DNA of 64,000 bases, taken from the NCBI GenBank assembly GCA_007258455.2, contig VDFB02193867.1, positions 568,854,656 through 568,918,655 of the forward strand, read 5' to 3'. Shown here piece by piece: positions 19,873 to 31,341 of the stretch. The stretch comes from Sequoia sempervirens. Its lineage: Eukaryota > Streptophyta > Pinopsida > Cupressales > Cupressaceae. The notes under the pieces are model-generated. The model searched no databases and had not been told where the DNA came from. It saw only the letters and a program-made list of their open reading frames with translations. How positions within the stretch are numbered: position 1 is the first letter of the stretch; each line of letters opens with the position of its first letter. The position numbers and the translations under genes are program-made.

Positions 19873-21039
19873 ATGGAAGTTCCAACATTTATACAGGATT
19901 TGGAAGATGGGAATAATTATAATGAAGCTGAGTACCACTGCAGTCAATACTTTTCACAGCCCACATTAAATTTCGAGAATTACAATGATAAGTCTTTGTT
20001 GGGACAGGAAAGCAATCAGGCGGAAACAAATTTGTTTGCTCTGACTTCTAAGCTTTCTTGCCTTGGTCAGAAAGTCCAGCAGCTGGAGCAATTTTTTCAA
20101 AGTCAATCGCTGTGCTCATCTGGCCAAGATGAGCAGCAGCAGCAAGCGAAATCAGCCTTGAATTCGATTCTGGGAGAGGTAATTCTCACATCCGCTTCTA
20201 TTTTGTCGCAATGTCAAAGTTTAAGTAATTCACAGAGGCCATTGCAGAAAGAGGGAGATGGGAGAGTAGAAATTATAGAGATCAACGAAGAGGATATTCT
20301 GGCAGAGCATACCCATTTCTGCAAGATCTGTGGGAAAGGCTTCAGGCGAGATGGGAATGTGCGCATTCATATGCGATCTCACGGCAATCAATATAAAACC
20401 CAGGAGGCTCTCATGTCCGGCAGGCCCAAGTCAAGCAAATCATATTATTCATGCCCCCTTGAAGACTGCAGGCGGAACAGGCGTCATCCTAATTTCAAGC
20501 CCTTAAAATCCATGGCCTGCCTGAGGAACCATTACAGAAGAAGCCACTGCGCTAATATGTATACCTGCAACAAATGCGGAAAGGAGTTTTCTTTTGTGGG
20601 TGATCTCAAAACCCATGGAAACAAGTGCGGACACATTACCTGGCGCTGCTCCTGCAACACCACGTTTTCTACCAAGGATAAGCTGTTTCGCCACGTCACC
20701 TTGTTTCAGGAAGGACACAAGCCTGTGCTTACCTCACACACCTCTTCTGCTGCTGGTTCTCTCAATAGGGAAATGCCCACAAACAATGGAAAAAACCCGG
20801 ATTGTTGTGCCCAAGATGCTGATGATTTAACAACAGAAGGTCCATCTACTTTAGCAGAAGGCCTGCCTAGTTATGACAGTGATGAAGGTTTATTAATGTT
20901 GGACAAAGGATCAATTGGGATTCAACCAAGTGAATACATGGGCCAGGAGAATGAAATTGCTTTCTTCAATGAGGATAGAGAAGAGAACGAATTGTATGGA
21001 TCTCTCTTTTGGTCACATGCAGATCTGCCCTGGCCCTAA
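19873..21039 (+). CDS. STOP1-like C2H2 zinc-finger transcription factor (right copy)
   Basis: 388 aa from ATG at 19873 to TAA at 21037-21039, with the same protein as the left copy. The four-finger block is at residues about 147-282 and is preceded by the family signature DILAEHTHFC. The N-terminal half has LGQKVQQLEQFFQ, comparable to the STOP1 helix EQKIHQL, and ILGEVILTSASIL. The C-terminus is acidic (YDSDEGLLMLD). The two copies are divergent (head to head), with their ATGs about 8.3 kb apart across the palindrome centre. Either both are functional after a recent duplication, or one is an assembly duplicate of the other. Expression cannot be judged from sequence. There is no frame break, unlike the decayed copy 2 kb downstream at 23040. 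Confidence 0.9.
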   Translation: MEVPTFIQDLEDGNNYNEAEYHCSQYFSQPTLNFENYNDKSLLGQESNQAETNLFALTSKLSCLGQKVQQLEQFFQSQSLCSSGQDEQQQQAKSALNSILGEVILTSASILSQCQSLSNSQRPLQKEGDGRVEIIEINEEDILAEHTHFCKICGKGFRRDGNVRIHMRSHGNQYKTQEALMSGRPKSSKSYYSCPLEDCRRNRRHPNFKPLKSMACLRNHYRRSHCANMYTCNKCGKEFSFVGDLKTHGNKCGHITWRCSCNTTFSTKDKLFRHVTLFQEGHKPVLTSHTSSAAGSLNREMPTNNGKNPDCCAQDADDLTTEGPSTLAEGLPSYDSDEGLLMLDKGSIGIQPSEYMGQENEIAFFNEDREENELYGSLFWSHADLPWP

Positions 21040-21445
21040 ACAATTGTAGGTGGGTTTTTCCCTTTTTAATCTAATCATTTAGGCCGATCAAATTTATTTT
21101 TGTAAATGTTACATAGTTTTTGCACGTTTAAATTTTCTGTATCAGATATTTTGATTGTCAAAGCGTTAAATCTAAGAAAATAGAAGTTATGCCTAAATTG
21201 CAAGTTTGTATATATTGCAAAACATATCATATTGTGCAAGGGTTTTGGGAGAGTGGTTATTGCAACTCAAGTAAGGCCTTTTTAGAATCTGATCAAAATT
21301 CCCCTAACATGTTAAAAAATAAGAAAGAAAGAAAGCTAATGAATCCAAAGAGGGGACATTCCACTATTTTCTTAGCAGATACCACAGAGAAAAATTATAT
21401 GATTTTTTCAGTTACATGGTATATTATTAAGGTTTAAAAAGGAAT

Positions 21446-22196
21446 TATGAACAAAAATGGACCGCATAGGTCTCCATTTGGCAATACTTAGGTTGCACAT
21501 CTATCAGGGCTTTTGAATCTGCAACCAAAATCTGGTTTCGATGATTTTTTCTGTGCATGCCTTTCACTGTTTCAAACCTCTCACCTTGTGATATCCTCGG
21601 AGAATGATCCATATTTGGCATTACACCTGGCATTTGCTTTTATTAACCTTGCCAAGGATTTGTCAAGAAGTTCATTTTGGTCTCATGCAGTGCATGAGAC
21701 CACGCCATCTTTGAGGTGCTCATTTCTGAAAGATATGAGCCTTAACAAGAACATTATATTGTGCACATCCTATAACCACTGCATTCTTAACAAGAACATT
21801 ATATTGTGCTCATTTCTGAAAGATATGAGCCTTAACAAGAACATTATATTGTGCACATCCTGTAACCACTGCATTCTTTACTGGCAGGTTTGTGGTATGC
21901 TCTTTTTCGAACAATCCATCTTCCACATGCGTCCATACGCAGATATGTTAATCAGGGCAACGCAACTATCTACTTTAAGCACAACATCATACAGCAATCT
22001 AACTTTAATTTCAACTTTTATAGTTGTCCATATCCTGTTCTTAAGTACCCTGTGGCACATGCTAAAAGGATAACAACATTTGTTGAGCTTGGCTTAACAT
22101 CTACCAATTTCATTTGTTTAAAAGTTTCCATGCCCATAAAATGTAATTACTGCAATGGTCCTCCTCTTATTAATATTAATCTTCACCACAAAATAC
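21446..22196 (-). pseudogene. PPR protein pseudogene (right arm)
   Basis: Mirror of the left-arm PPR pseudogene at 9290-10040, on the minus strand, with the same motif remnants (MKLVDVKPSSTN, KNAVVTGCAQ, ALIDVQPKYCQMETYA), frameshifts and internal 90-bp duplication. Confidence 0.65.
21710..21878. repeat. 90-bp tandem duplication inside the PPR pseudogene (right arm)
   Basis: Mirror of 9608-9776; GAACATTATATTGTGC blocks recur three times. Confidence 0.85.
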
Positions 22197-22672
22197 CATG
22201 CAGAAAGCTTTTTTTCCATCGGAAACCACTTAATTTAAGACAAGCATGATCACATGTGCGCACCCCACATAGCATCTACCAGTCTCCACATACTTGTTTT
22301 TCTCAAAGAAAATGGTCCTGTATTACTTGAGGAAACAGATTATTCACTCCAACTGAGTTCCATAATTATTATGAAAATCTCTCCTTATATGGGCAAAGGA
22401 AAGAAAACACCTTGGCATGTGTATAAATAGACAAATAATTCTTATCCCTCTGAAACCACTCAAACTTAGCTGATACAATCAAAGGAAAACTCTTTGCATC
22501 CCGTGCTTCAAAAGTATCTAATAGATGCCAATGAATTTGTGTGCCCTAGACTTTGCAGCTCTCTGGCTACCCAAAAATCCTTAAGAAGAGGTTCTCACGA
22601 TCAGATTGTAGGGGCAATGCAAAGGAAATTAAGATTAATTTGTATAACCAACACCAAAACCCTCTAACCATT

Positions 22673-22816
22673 TCATACTTATAGAATATGCTGTTATCTG
22701 TCTCCTCTTGCACAAAGAGCCTCAACTATGCTTTCATAGTTAAATCGTGATAGAATATATGCAGTCAATTGTCTCCTTTTTCTGCATAGAGCTTCAACCG
22801 TGCTTTCACAGTTAAA
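22673..22816. repeat. Two-copy tandem repeat, 72-bp period (right arm)
   Basis: Mirror of 8670-8813; GAGCCTCAACTATGCTTTCA and GAGCTTCAACCGTGCTTTCA are the matching blocks. Confidence 0.5.
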
Positions 22817-23039
22817 CCTTGAGGTACTGCTGAGCCATCCCTAACACCTTTTTCTTGCCACTTAAACCACTTTGTCTGCCTATAATTGCAGATAAGGAAT
22901 CAACAGGCTACCTTTCGCTTTTTAACAGATTCCCTACATCAACTTCAACTAATCAACCCACAAACCGATTCCATTGACCCACTTATATTGGGTCAAGTGA
23001 AGTGAACCGAAATGAATCAGAGTATAAAGCATTTGTAAT

Positions 23040-23470
23040 TTTGTCGCAATGTCAAAGCATAAGCAATCCACAGGGGCCACCAAAGGAAGAGAGAGAAGGG
23101 AGAATATAAATTATATGATATTTTGGTAGGGCATTACCCATTTCTGCAAGATCTGTGGGAATAACTTCAGGTGGGATGGGAATGTGTGCATTCATATGGG
23201 ATTCCATGGCAACCAATATAAAACCCAGGAGATCCTCATGTCGAGCATGCCCAAGGCAAGAAAATCATATTTATTAATGCCCCTTTAAAGAGTGCAGGCG
23301 GAACAAGCGTCATCCCAATTTCAAGCCCTTGAAATCCATAGCTTGCCTGAGGAACCATTATTGAAGAAGTCGCTGTACTAAGATGGCTACCTACAACAAA
23401 TGCAGAAAGGAGTTTTGTTTTGTGTGTAATCCTCAAACTCATAGAAACACGTACGAAGACACCCCCTGCT
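23040..23470 (+). pseudogene. Decayed STOP1-like zinc-finger copy (right arm)
   Basis: Starts TTTTGTCGCAATGTCAAAGC and reads HFCKICGNNFRWDGNVCIHM in finger 1, then a TAA after YLLMPL. It continues as a recognisable but frame-broken copy of fingers 2 and 3 (CTTGCCTGAGGAACCATTA, CAACAAATGCAGAAAGGAG). It lies downstream of the intact gene in the same orientation. Confidence 0.8.
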
Positions 23471-25124
23471 CCATATAGAGATTTCAGAGGCAACAAAGTG
23501 TACACTCCTCCATCCATTCAATAAAGCATAACTGACTACGTTCAAGAAAGGCAAAGGACTTAGCATACGTGCATTTCAACTTGTGCCTCCTTTTGCACAA
23601 ATAATTGACTACAAGGGAAGGGAGAGTATATCGGTTTGGATGCTTCCATTTCCCAACATATTACATTAGAGGATTCAAATAGCAAGCATAAAAGTGTTGA
23701 TGGCATTATTGTGGTTCTTCTAATTACAATTAAAGATGTTCTAGAGTGGTAATAGAACATGGAGTATGATACTATGATTTTTTTATGATATATTTTTTTA
23801 AAAAATTAAAATTATAAAATAAAAAATATAATCTATATAATTAAATATAGGAAAAAATGTAAATATAAAATATCTATAAAATAAAACAAATATATATTTT
23901 TATTTAATTTGACAACAATAAGAAATAAATATAGATTGTATAAAGTAATTAATATTTATATAAGGATAAACAGAATTTTAAAATATATATTAATGTTTAT
24001 AAATGAAACTATTAAAAAATATTGTATATAATATTTATTACATTTTCAAAGTAAAAATAATGAATGGTAGATTTGATGGCTGCTTGTTGACATTATTATT
24101 TTTAATTTTAATAGTGAAATTTGAACAAAAATATTTATCATTACATATGAATTTGATTAATTGATACTGTATTATAATTAGTTTTTATGATAGTTTTGTT
24201 TATTATATGATATTATTCTGTCTGCTGCAAATGTGTATATATAATTTTTATATTATATATAAAATATTTTTGAATCAAATGTGTATATTATATACATAAT
24301 TGAATCTAAAAGTACTCTACATACAAAATCAATGAATTCTGGAACAGAACCAAAATGAACCGAACCCCAAATATTATTTAGCCAATCATGACATGAACCA
24401 GAACCGATAAGTTAGGTTTATTGTTATTGAGAAACTTAGGACAATGTTTGTTTGTTGTTGTGCAGGTGACTAGTCAATTAGAAGAACGGTTTAATTTTGC
24501 AACCTTCACTTGTCGTGCAAGAAAGACAATTTCTAATAGCAATGTTGATGGATATGACAATACTTTGTCCAACATTATAATCACCATAACAAGATCTCGT
24601 ATTGCACTGTTCATTCACTGCATCACAATCTGATAGTTTCATATGCTTTTGGAGCATTGCACAGTCATCCAATTGAGGGCTTACTTTTAGATACTGTTGG
24701 TGATGCTATGTCTTTTCTTTTCTCAGGAATGACATCTAGAACATCCATTTTTTTTTTCTTGCCACAATTAAGACAAAGAAAGTAGATGATCATTGTGGAC
24801 TCTGGTTACCCGGAAATCCATTTGATATCTTCTTCCACAACAACACAGCGTATCATCACATTGCATCATCGTCTTTTTCATGGCATTTTTACAGGTGGCT
24901 TCCAATGAAATGAAAGTCTTATTGACGTTAACGTCCAAGCACATGCTCAGACCGCCATCAAAAGGGCCTGACTTGCCGCGGAACAATTTTCTTGTGGTCA
25001 TCGTGATCATCAGCTTTTGTGTACCATAATTTCTGTAAATGGGTTTTCTCAGATTGTTGTTGGCGTTGCGGTAGAGAATGCCGAAGCAGGGGTGTTTTCA
25101 CTTGCCCCATAGCATTCATCCCTA
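23471..25124. other. AT-rich non-coding stretch (right arm)
   Basis: Mirror of 6361-8015. No gene recognised. Many of the substitutions I noticed between the arms are in 23800-24300. Confidence 0.5.
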
Positions 25125-26309
25125 ATGGCCATAAATAAAATGGGCTTAATACAGTCAACTCATGAAGAATCAGGAGGAGGAGGAGAACCAGAGGAAGAAG
25201 AAGCGGCAGCAGCAGCATCTGGGTTGTTGCATCAACAAGAGGGTAAACAATCAAGGAAGGTGCTAGAGCAGGAGGCTGCGGTACTTCCCTGTCATCCCTC
25301 TGAATCTCCATTATCTCCTCAGTTATCGTGCAATGGGACTCCATATCTCGGTCCTTCGGTAAGAGTATGCGACCCATACCATTTTTTGTTACAGTGCCAT
25401 TCTGTCTCTCCTCCTGCAAATCACCCTGCAGAGAGCACCATGAATGAGAAACCAGATTTGTTAGATGACAGGTGCCCTTAAGCAATATTGACACCCAAAG
25501 GGAAGAGGCTGGCCAGGGCCCTGGATATGTTCATTAACTCACAGGGGCTTAGGTTTGATGAGGTGTATGCTTGCCCTTTGGAACGTACAAAACACACTGC
25601 ATTGTTTGTTTGCCAGGAGATGGACATGTTGGAAGAGAAGATACATTGCTCTGATGGACTGATAGAGAAAAGCCAAGGTTAATGGGAAGGTTGCCATTTT
25701 TTAACATATTTACACCTCTTAAATGTCAATATTATCAACAGATCTCAGCCTGACTTTTATGCACCAGGTAGCGATTTCAAACAAAGAAGTTGAGTTCCGA
25801 ATGATAGAATTTTAGAACAATAAAGTGCTGCAGAGCTCTGCGAAGTCAACACAGATGTGCATTACACAGTACCAGAGTAATATTGAGGTACATGCCAGTC
25901 ACAACTCTTTGATGCAGGTTCATTCGATTGAGGATGGAGATGAAGCAACTATTTCGCAGTGGTAATTGTTTATCAGACAGAAACACCTGGCAAAAAGCTG
26001 ACTGCAGTTTGTAACAACAGGAAACGAGACAGAAGATGAGTTGTCTTCCGAGGATAGCAACACTCAGGCAAGTACAGGAGAAATACATAAGGCAGTTTGA
26101 ATGTGTTGGCGATTTTCACGCATGAAATGGCCATCAAGTGTCTTCTGACAGGTCTTCTGGGGTCTAATCCGTTAATGATCCACCGCCTTTGTATACACAA
26201 CTCCTCCATGACTGTTCTATGGCATTCTGTGAAGACAGGATGGAAGATTGAGAGGATCAATAATAATACTCATTTGAGGCTTTTGTATGAGAAATTGTTT
26301 CCTCATTGA
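25125..26309 (+). pseudogene. Phosphoglycerate-mutase-like (histidine phosphatase) pseudogene, probably processed
   Basis: The frame starts ATG at 25125 (MAINKMGLIQS), runs through an E/A-rich region to HPAESTMNEKPDLLDDRCP, and has an in-frame TAA at 25479-25481. It then continues AILTPKGKRLARALDMF, FDEVYACPLERTKHTALFVC and EKSQG, a second TAA at 25680-25682, and WEGC. With frame changes it continues INRSQPDFYAPG, VEFRMIEF, SNIEVHASHNSLMQVHSIED, and finally THEMAIKCLLTGLLGSNPL and WHSVKTGWKIERINNNTHL. This order matches the plant phosphoglycerate mutase family. The THEMAIKCLL block corresponds to the second catalytic-histidine segment. No introns interrupt about 1.2 kb, which suggests reverse-transcribed mRNA, though no poly(A) tail is seen. 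The palindrome edge (25486) falls inside it. Confidence 0.7.
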
Positions 26310-27755
26310 TATTTTCTATTCTCTTCTAAGAGATTAAGATCTTTAGATGGTATGCCAGTTCCTTGTCTGACTGCTATGACTCCCATGGGATCAATACTAA
26401 CCTATCAATTATACAAGAGAGAAAGTTGCCCTTGGTTTCTCATCATCTCTGATATTGTCTAGAGTTAGATAGACTGGATTCAGCATCAGTTGACTGATCT
26501 ACACAGCATCTCATACCCATAATTCTGTATGGGGTTTTAGGAAAATTCATTGTCAGCAATTCATCAACGGAAAATTCACCATCAACAATTCACTAAGGAA
26601 AAATTCACTGTCATCAGCAATTCACTGCCATGGAAAATTAAGGTGAATTATTGACGGTGAATTTTCCATCAGTGAATTACTGGCGATGAATTTGTTGGAT
26701 GCCCCTGTATGGATGAACACACACCAAAAGGAAACCCAATTTTTATTTTTTGTCCACCTAAGCTTCAAGCAACTGGATGGAACTTGTTGTCCGCAAGTTT
26801 TGCTACATAGGCAAACTATCAGTGGTGCCAAATTCGCACTGTTTCACATGATGGCCGTGTGTAAGACAGGGTTGGAGTGATAAAATGACGCAGGTGACAC
26901 GCAATTACAAATGGCACGCCCTCATGATGGAAGCCACCTAAGGGGAAAAATGGTGTTGATGCATCCAAACCCTAAGGGGAATGACATCTATATGGCGTAC
27001 CCCACATTCTAATTTTCTAATTTATAATGCCTCATTAATCTGTAAAAAAAATTATTTCACATTTAGGAAATAGACGATTAGTGCTTCTCAACATTCAAAG
27101 TGATAAATAAGCATTCATATGAACTATTTCATTTTCTTAAGACTTGGTCGGTAATTTCTTTGGAACCGTATATATTTTATGTAGTACCTAATTGTCGTTA
27201 GATAATATTATTAATTTTGCTCATGGCAGAATTTTCATTGCATGCAATTTTTTTGAGTGATAGTGACAATCCAACCAATGAACATTTAGAATTAAAAACT
27301 TGACCATCAATTTTATATAGTCTATTTTTAATTGTCTATTTCTAAAATTGTTAAAATATTCATTATCTTTATTTTTATTGGTTCATTTTGTCAATAACGA
27401 GTGCAAAAATTAGGATTTTTTTTTCCCCTAAATTATGTGTAATGCAATGCGTTTAATTCATTGAATCAAATTTCAAACCTATTAATGACTTGAATGACAT
27501 GAGCACTATTAATGCATCATCATATAATGACATTGTTGACTTACAAATATTATTTTACATATTTTATTTAATAATTGATAAGATTTTTAAAACTTATTAA
27601 ATAAATGTGGAGACACCCAATGCATATTTTTTTATTTTTTTATCGAGTGTGTATTAAATACCACAATAAAATTTACCTATTTATAACAAATATCAAAGTA
27701 AAATTTATCTATTTACAATTAATATTTCAATAAAATTTATTTTAAAAAATATACA
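26310..27755. other. No gene seen; AT-rich, with a small foldback
   Basis: Short open frames here have no recognisable product. 26530-26700 holds the foldback listed separately; beyond 27000 it is AT-rich intergenic DNA. Confidence 0.4.
26565..26671. repeat. Imperfect inverted repeat built on GGAAAATTCAC
   Basis: CAACGGAAAATTCACCATCA at 26565 pairs with GTGAATTATTGACGGTGAAT onward at 26643 (about 28 bp with four mismatches, 50-base loop). The flanks repeat AATTCA/TGAATT several more times, so the block can form a multi-branched hairpin. It could be a small MITE remnant; no target duplication was seen. Confidence 0.5.
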
Positions 27756-27970
27756 TGTAATAATATAATTTAATAAAACAAAAATTACATAAATATCACA
27801 TTATCAAAAGAATAAGAATAAATATATGTAATAATATAATTTAGCAAAACAAAATTACATTAAAATCACATTATCAAAATGATAAGAATAAATGCATGTA
27901 ATAATATAATTTAACAAGGCAAAAATTACATAAAATCACATTATCAAAATGATAAGAATAAATATATGTA
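27756..27970. repeat. Tandem repeat, about 70-bp unit, three copies
   Basis: TGTAATAATATAATTTA starts at 27756, 27827 and 27897, and a fourth copy begins at 27967 (TGTATGG). Each is followed by ACAAAAATTACAT, TCACATTATCAAAA and GATAAGAATAAAT. Periods are 71, 70 and 70. Confidence 0.9.
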
Positions 27971-28009
27971 TGGAGTTATTATAATAATATATTGTTATAA
28001 TTGAATATT

Positions 28010-28345
28010 TTTTGTTTTTGCAATATTAATTAACTATAATAACATTATACAACAACAAACAATTGTATTACACCACTACGTACTTTCAAAACAACAAAAT
28101 ACACCCATATGAATTTTTGTTTTTTATTTGTGCAACATTAATCAACTATAATAACAACATTATACAACAACACACAATCACATTAAACCCCTAACTACTT
28201 CTATTAACTAAATGTTAAAACAAGTACAACCCACATGATTTTTTTATTTTTCAATATTAATCAACTATAATAATAACATTAAATACAACAAGCAATCAAA
28301 TTACACCCCTAGCTACTTCTATTAACTATATATTTAAAACAACCA
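28010..28345. repeat. Tandem repeat, about 115-bp unit, three copies
   Basis: CAATATTAATTAACTATAATAA near 28020 recurs near 28134 and 28253, each followed by ACATTA-ACAAC, a CAATC-rich stretch and ACACCC. The copies are more diverged than in the 70-bp array just upstream. Confidence 0.8.
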
Positions 28346-29527
28346 AGCACACCCTACAATGGGCAGAACCTGACGCAAATGCGTCTCTTGTTACAATCAC
28401 TTTTGCTTAGTTATTAATTTTTTTTTGACAGCAAATAAGAAATTTGTTCATAACATCTAGAGATGCAAGACTTATAACTTAAAAATGTTTCAACATTATC
28501 ACATTCTATAGATGCACTTTACTTTTTGCAATTCACATACAAATACAAAATACATGTTTGTTTGGATTTTTTAGATGCTCCATAGACATTATATGTTCTA
28601 CATGAGAAACATATTTGGAGGGAGTAGGGACTCAATCATTCAGAGAAAATAAAACCATGCTTCATAGCTTAAGATTCTTACGCATGCTCCATGTCTCACA
28701 AGTTCTTCCAACATATTTTTCTCTTCACAACATCCCAATCTCCAATATTCCACTTATAAGCCACTAAGATGGGTTACCCATACCCAAGATTACAATTAAA
28801 GAGTACTCATACCAAGGCTTCCTAAATGGGAACCACACCCACTAAAACACCCTTACATCAAGGACCCTCTACTAATGAGAGAGAGAGTCTACCCCAACAC
28901 ATTTTTTCCAAAACATAACATAACACAAAAATTTACAACACAACTTACACATGCATTTAACAATTTCCAACAAACATAACATATTCACCAAGAATAATAC
29001 TTCAAATTCATACAAATTTTATTTTCAAATGCAAAATTATTACAAGGGATTAGTTCCTACCTTGAAAAAGCTTTTCCCATTGATGAATTTCCTTGATGAG
29101 GACTCCTCCAAGATATTCCAACTCTCCTCTCAAACCTTCTATCCAAATTTATTTTACCATTTCCCAAACTTAGAATGATGAACAGCAAAAATGAAGCCAA
29201 AAAGTTCTTTCTCAACTAAATATGAGTGCATAAATAGAAAGGAAATACTCCCCATCTTTAGATGTGGAGATGACTTGAGATCTTACCAAACCCTAAAGTC
29301 TCATATATTGAGATACTTTACTCATTTGGACTTGGAGATTTCTCTAACAAGGAATGCCTCCATGTGTACTCACCCTTAGTGATTCATATAGTATCTTATC
29401 GCATACTAACCACCCAAAAACTAATTTTTAGGATGGGATGAGATGAGGCCACCTCTCTCATCCTCATCCAAACTACCACCAATTTTTGTCACAAGTTAAA
29501 ATGGTAATTGTAGGAGGTTGGAAAATA
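28346..29527. other. No gene seen
   Basis: AT-rich flank of the gypsy element with no product or repeat I can name. Confidence 0.4.
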
Positions 29528-29532
29528 GTTAT
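29528..29532. repeat. Target-site duplication GTTAT, left copy
   Basis: GTTAT directly before the LTR start at 29533 matches GTTAT at 53345-53349 directly after the far LTR. Confidence 0.9.
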
Positions 29533-31298
29533 TGTAAGGACCGAAAGATTTTCATTCCATACACAATACAGTAATTGAGTAACATTCATTATAAGTAAAG
29601 AGATAGAGGCACATCTATCACATGATATATCCATACATGCATATCAAGAGTTATCCGTAAATGCTCAAAGTGAGTTCATATAACATTGTCAATGTACGTA
29701 CACCACTAAGGGTGTTACAAGTCATCTATTTCAATGATACAATGAAAAAGTTTACATAAATGCTATGCTCATGAAATAAAGTTACAATGTACAAATGGGC
29801 TATGCAAGCCATAAAGAAATAATATAAGAGATGTGTCCATAACAATGTAAGGCTTTGATCCTCATCCACCTTGACTCCACTGGTCTTCTTGCGCTGAGGT
29901 CCAAGAGTGTGGTTAAGGTGCCTTTTCCACCCAACCATGAAGTAAATGACTTCCTCAGGTTTCTTCCTATCTCGAAGGAATCCCTGACCCTGCTTGAGGT
30001 GTCTATCAACCTAGAACAACACAATAGGAGGGAAATCTCAATGCAAGCCTAATTCCTATATGCATTCCTATACTAAGAATAACATATTTCTTGCAACAAG
30101 AGGTGGCAGAGACCTACATAACATTTAATTCTAGGCTTGTATTCCATCTATTTCAACAGTACATTGCTTGGTCAAGCATAAACATAAAATAAATGATAGT
30201 TTTAGAAAAGGTAAAACTACCGTCTATGTGGGTCCACCTTCAACATCCTGTCCTAGAAGTCTACTCATAATGCATAAATTCACATAAATCACATAAATGC
30301 ATAAACTCAAGCATTTTTATGCAGCATTTGCAGTAACATATATTATTCCAAAATTTCCATGTTTCCTTGTTCGGAAAATAAATTCCCATAAAGTGTTTAT
30401 GTCTTACACAAACTTCTAACTTTCCAAAGTTTACCATTTCACATAATAGAAGCATCACATTATCCACAATTTTACCACAATCTGGTTTCCATAGCAATAA
30501 TTCATATCCTTGCATATATTTTGTAAATAAAATACTTTTTGTAGAAAAATAAAATGGTCATTCAGTAAAACATGCTTGTAGGAGTAATTATTTATTACGA
30601 GAAATTGAGAGTTACTCTTATCACTAAATTAACAATCAAATATTTATAGTCATGGGTAAAATAGACAATTTCAAAATCCAGAAAATTAAAAATTCAGCAC
30701 TATGGATTATGGAAATCTCATAGCATTAATAAATAAGCAATTGTCAAATGGTAAAAATGTTGGTAGTTGTATACTTGTGTATCTAAATATATATGTTCTT
30801 AGTAATGAAATTCAGAAATCAATCATTCTAAACGGCAAATTCAAGTAAAAATTAAAATAAAGAATACATTTTCAAAAATTATACTTTGCACTCATATTGT
30901 TATTCTAATAACACACCCACATATGAAATCAACAAGAATACAATTCTCTGAATTTGAAACTAAGTCAATATCTACAATTCTCATCAACACACAATAGAAG
31001 AGTAAACTATTTCCAGCCAAACAAATCTATTCATTTCCAATTTTAAAACTTAATAGATTTCAACAAAGCAAAACTACATATATATTCATATGGTTATTTA
31101 GATCTAAAATATAATGTGTGTGTGTATATATATATATATGTTCATATAAAAATTCTTACTTGGAATTAAACACGCATATATACATACATATATATATACA
31201 AACTCGAAAATTATCAATTGTAGAATAAGAAGAGGACTCAACTGATTAACCTTTTAACAACAAAAAATTTCTTAGTTACTTACATGCATACATATTGG

Positions 31299-31341
<43 letters not shown>

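Larger units (their letters stand above)
15951..25486 (-). repeat. Right arm of giant inverted repeat (about 9.54 kb)
   Basis: Reverse-complement partner of 5999-15529. Its first bases after the gap (AAGGGAGAGAGTGTCAAATA) pair with left bases ending at 15529. Homology stops at 25486, inside the phosphoglycerate-mutase-like pseudogene, which continues uninterrupted on this side. Confidence 0.95.

Noticed and set aside
5999..25486. Palindrome as a simple read-level artefact (missed hairpin adapter)
   Set aside because: That would give arms identical after polishing and share the copia insertion; here the arms carry distinct substitutions, a block replacement near 14400 and different outer junctions. 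A contig-joining error remains possible and is listed as the main alternative.
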